Source of the DNA: Trochalopteron elliotii
Lineage: Eukaryota > Chordata > Aves > Passeriformes > Leiothrichidae
Length of the DNA: 64,000 bases
Reading direction: 5' to 3'
Assembly: GCA_024734555.1 (NCBI GenBank)
Contig: JANPWX010000077.1
Span: 1,182,999 to 1,246,998, forward strand
Positions 62,001 through 64,000 of the stretch are shown here, piece after piece. Under the pieces are notes generated by a model. It saw only the letters and a program-made list of their open reading frames with translations, searched no databases and had not been told where the DNA came from. The translations under genes and the position numbers were made by a program. Each line of letters begins with the position of its first letter. Within the stretch, counting starts at the first letter, position 1.

Positions 62001-64000
62001 CTGAGAGATGAACTCAATGTTGGATAGCTGAAGTTAAGTACAACATAAGGGGGAAAAAGAAATATTCTAAGCACAGAAGTTTTGCACAGGGACAGAAACA
62101 TAAGTCTTGTTCCCAGAGGACTGCAAAGTCAAACAAGTATTGCTTATTTTCACAGAGATTTTCTGGAGCCTAAATCTGTATTTAAGTGCCTAAATTCCAC
62201 CTAACATATTGGAACTATGTCAGAAGAAAGATAAATAAAGACAAGGGAAACAAATCTTTCAATGAGATAAGCAATTTTCTCTTCAATAAAGAGAATTTTG
62301 CTTCTTTTCTCATAGTATACAGATTCTATTTTATCCTGTTTATAATTTATAGAAGTATTCATAATAGCCACAAAGAGGTTCATATACCTTTAATTTAACT
62401 TTATATACATGTAAATAAAGCAGTTTTGGACCTTTGGGAAATTTTTTTTGTGTAGGTTTGTTTTTTTTCATTATGTTTAAATATTTAAGTTCTACGTGTG
62501 ATGCAAGGATCTGTTAAGTTAAATATAAATCATTAATAATACAGTTACAATATTAAATACTGCATCATTTCACTGACATATTTTCAAATTATTAATATAA
62601 GCTTGTTGAATTTTTTACCTTGAAGACAACCTTAAACTGTAAGGGATGATATATGACTGAATAAATAATCTTCTAGGAGACTAAAATCTCCATGAGCTTA
62701 AAATATCTTAAAATATTTTAAATACTTCTTTGCAAACACTGGTATGACTTTAGGATTACTTAAATAGGCTCACAAACATCAATTGAAATTGCTTTTATCA
62801 TCCCCAGCTTAGTATAAATTAATATAATGTGGTACCAGAGAACCTAAGAGAATGAAAAGGAGCGTACTTCTAGTCAAGATTCTTGAGGCATGACATGCTT
62901 ATAGTCCTGGATGTCAATACTCCGATTATCTTACCTTTTTCATCAATACTATAAAGCATGCATTCTGATTTTTTCCCCCCTAAATCTGAATATAGGACAG
63001 CAGTAAGGAAATTGCTCTAATGAGTGAAGGATCAACAAAGGTATTTATTTATTTATTTTATTTTTCTGAATTGATTTAGTAACACTGGCATGTGTTGCAG
63101 TCTTCTCATTTCTGTGAATGATTAGTATTAAAGTGGAATACATGGTCTGTTGCTCACTGGTCTTCAGAGCTCTACATTTTTCATTTTCTTAAGTACTTGA
63201 GTTTATTGATAAAATGCAAACCCTAAAAAGGTAAGAGCTGAAATGTAATTCAAAATAGTGCTTAAAATATTATCTACTTTTGTTGCAGAAAGATCACATG
63301 ATGGAGAAACTACATAGCATATAAAAAACAACCAATCTTGCAGCTCAAGTAATGTCCTACTGGACTGCACTTTGATGATTATGGGAAGGTTGGCCTTAAC
63401 ATCAGTACACTTTTAAATTTTTAACACAAAAAAAAGGATGGAACCTGAAAAGCCATTGTTAAAATCTGTTAAATATTAGTTGTAATAATAAACATAAATA
63501 CATCAACAGGGAACAAATGAACAGAAATGTGTTTCAGATATGGTAAAAAATAATTTATGGGGTTAAAGCTGAGAATTTCTTTCCTGAAAATTTTCTTTCA
63601 TAACAATTGTTGCTAGACATTATGGCTACAACTTGCCATCACAAAGTTTTTAAAATAAATTGTTATTTCTAGGAGATGATGTGTGTTTCAGCTAATGTAA
63701 AGCCTCTAGATGGATTATTTCCATTTGCACTATTTTTTGATGTTTTGAGTGAAAAGTAAGATGATATTGACACTGACAAGCTTGTGTGGCAAAACTCTGA
63801 ACTCATCCTAAGGAACATGAACCAAAGGTAAGCAAAAACACTTTCAGTGATCTTTTAAATTTTTGGTTGAAACTGAGGTATTTCTCCAAAACGACATGCC
63901 AATACTTAAAATAAAGCACATTAAATTTGGGAGCTGGGTGTAAACATGAACTGTATAAAAAAAGCCTAGAAGAGCCAAATGACAAATAAATGCCTGTATC
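59006..64000. other. AT-rich unique-looking DNA to window end
   Basis: No gene, RNA gene or named repeat recognised. The section at 59140-59480 is less AT-rich but gives no domain in any frame. A short TATTTATT-type run lies at 63042-63064. Confidence 0.5.

Noticed and set aside
63340..63410. Possible CR1 tail ('ctggactgcactttgatgat')
   Set aside because: Only a short resemblance, without the adjacent CR1 blocks or octamer end.
1..64000. CRISPR arrays, operons, bacterial promoters or tRNA genes
   Set aside because: The repeat content is vertebrate; no spaced direct repeats, no operon-like coding and no tRNA cloverleaf was seen by eye.

Overview
The window looks like nuclear DNA of a bird, probably a passerine. 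Its repeats are CR1 LINEs, some ending in the CR1-typical ATTCTATG-like 3' tail, and avian-type endogenous retrovirus LTRs. It is AT-rich with very low coding potential. I find no supportable host gene, exon series, tRNA, rRNA or CRISPR array. Every long open frame either lies in or antisense to a transposable element, or is a chance frame without recognisable domains. The setting is intergenic or deep intronic DNA.

Layout: 1-567 CR1 (cut by the window edge); 1741-2356 CR1 reverse-transcriptase fragment; 2357-10619 repeat-poor AT-rich DNA; 10620-10850 CR1 endonuclease fragment (minus); 11112-11664 LTR; 13633-14145 LTR; 15765-16952 LTR with a second LTR nested inside; 19100-19375 CR1; 19426-20042 LTR; 20043-30509 mostly unique DNA with a CA/GA microsatellite, a CCTTC repeat and a small CR1 piece; 30516-31030, 31981-32685, 33897-34478 and 35510-36050 four LTRs from four different families; 36051-42508 mostly unique with one CR1; 42509-43979 a 1.5-kb LTR; 44741-45389 LTR; 46048-46255 CR1; 47174-47763 LTR; 48118-49029 mosaic CR1; 49030-49700 and 49777-50422 two LTRs; 54334-54437 (CAAAAA)n; 54531-55120 LTR; 58830-59005 CR1; the rest, to 64000, is featureless.

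The main content is a dense collection of apparently solo LTRs. I count fifteen, one of them nested, and recognise no gag, pol or env between any pair. Seven have target-site duplications (TSDs) readable in the sequence. Perfect 5-bp TSDs flank 19426-20042 (TTAAT), 44741-45389 (ACCTG), 49777-50422 (ATGTC) and 54531-55120 (CTTCA). One-mismatch TSDs flank the nested 15904-16323 LTR (6 bp) and 30516-31030 (6 bp). One-mismatch 5-bp TSDs flank 33897-34478 and 47174-47763, giving eight in all with the nested one. Five LTRs belong to one ERVL-like family. I found no previously undescribed functional system. The most interesting items are the nested insertion, the LTR with a 10-bp hairpin next to its poly(A) signal, and the LTR with ~102-bp tandem U3 repeats.
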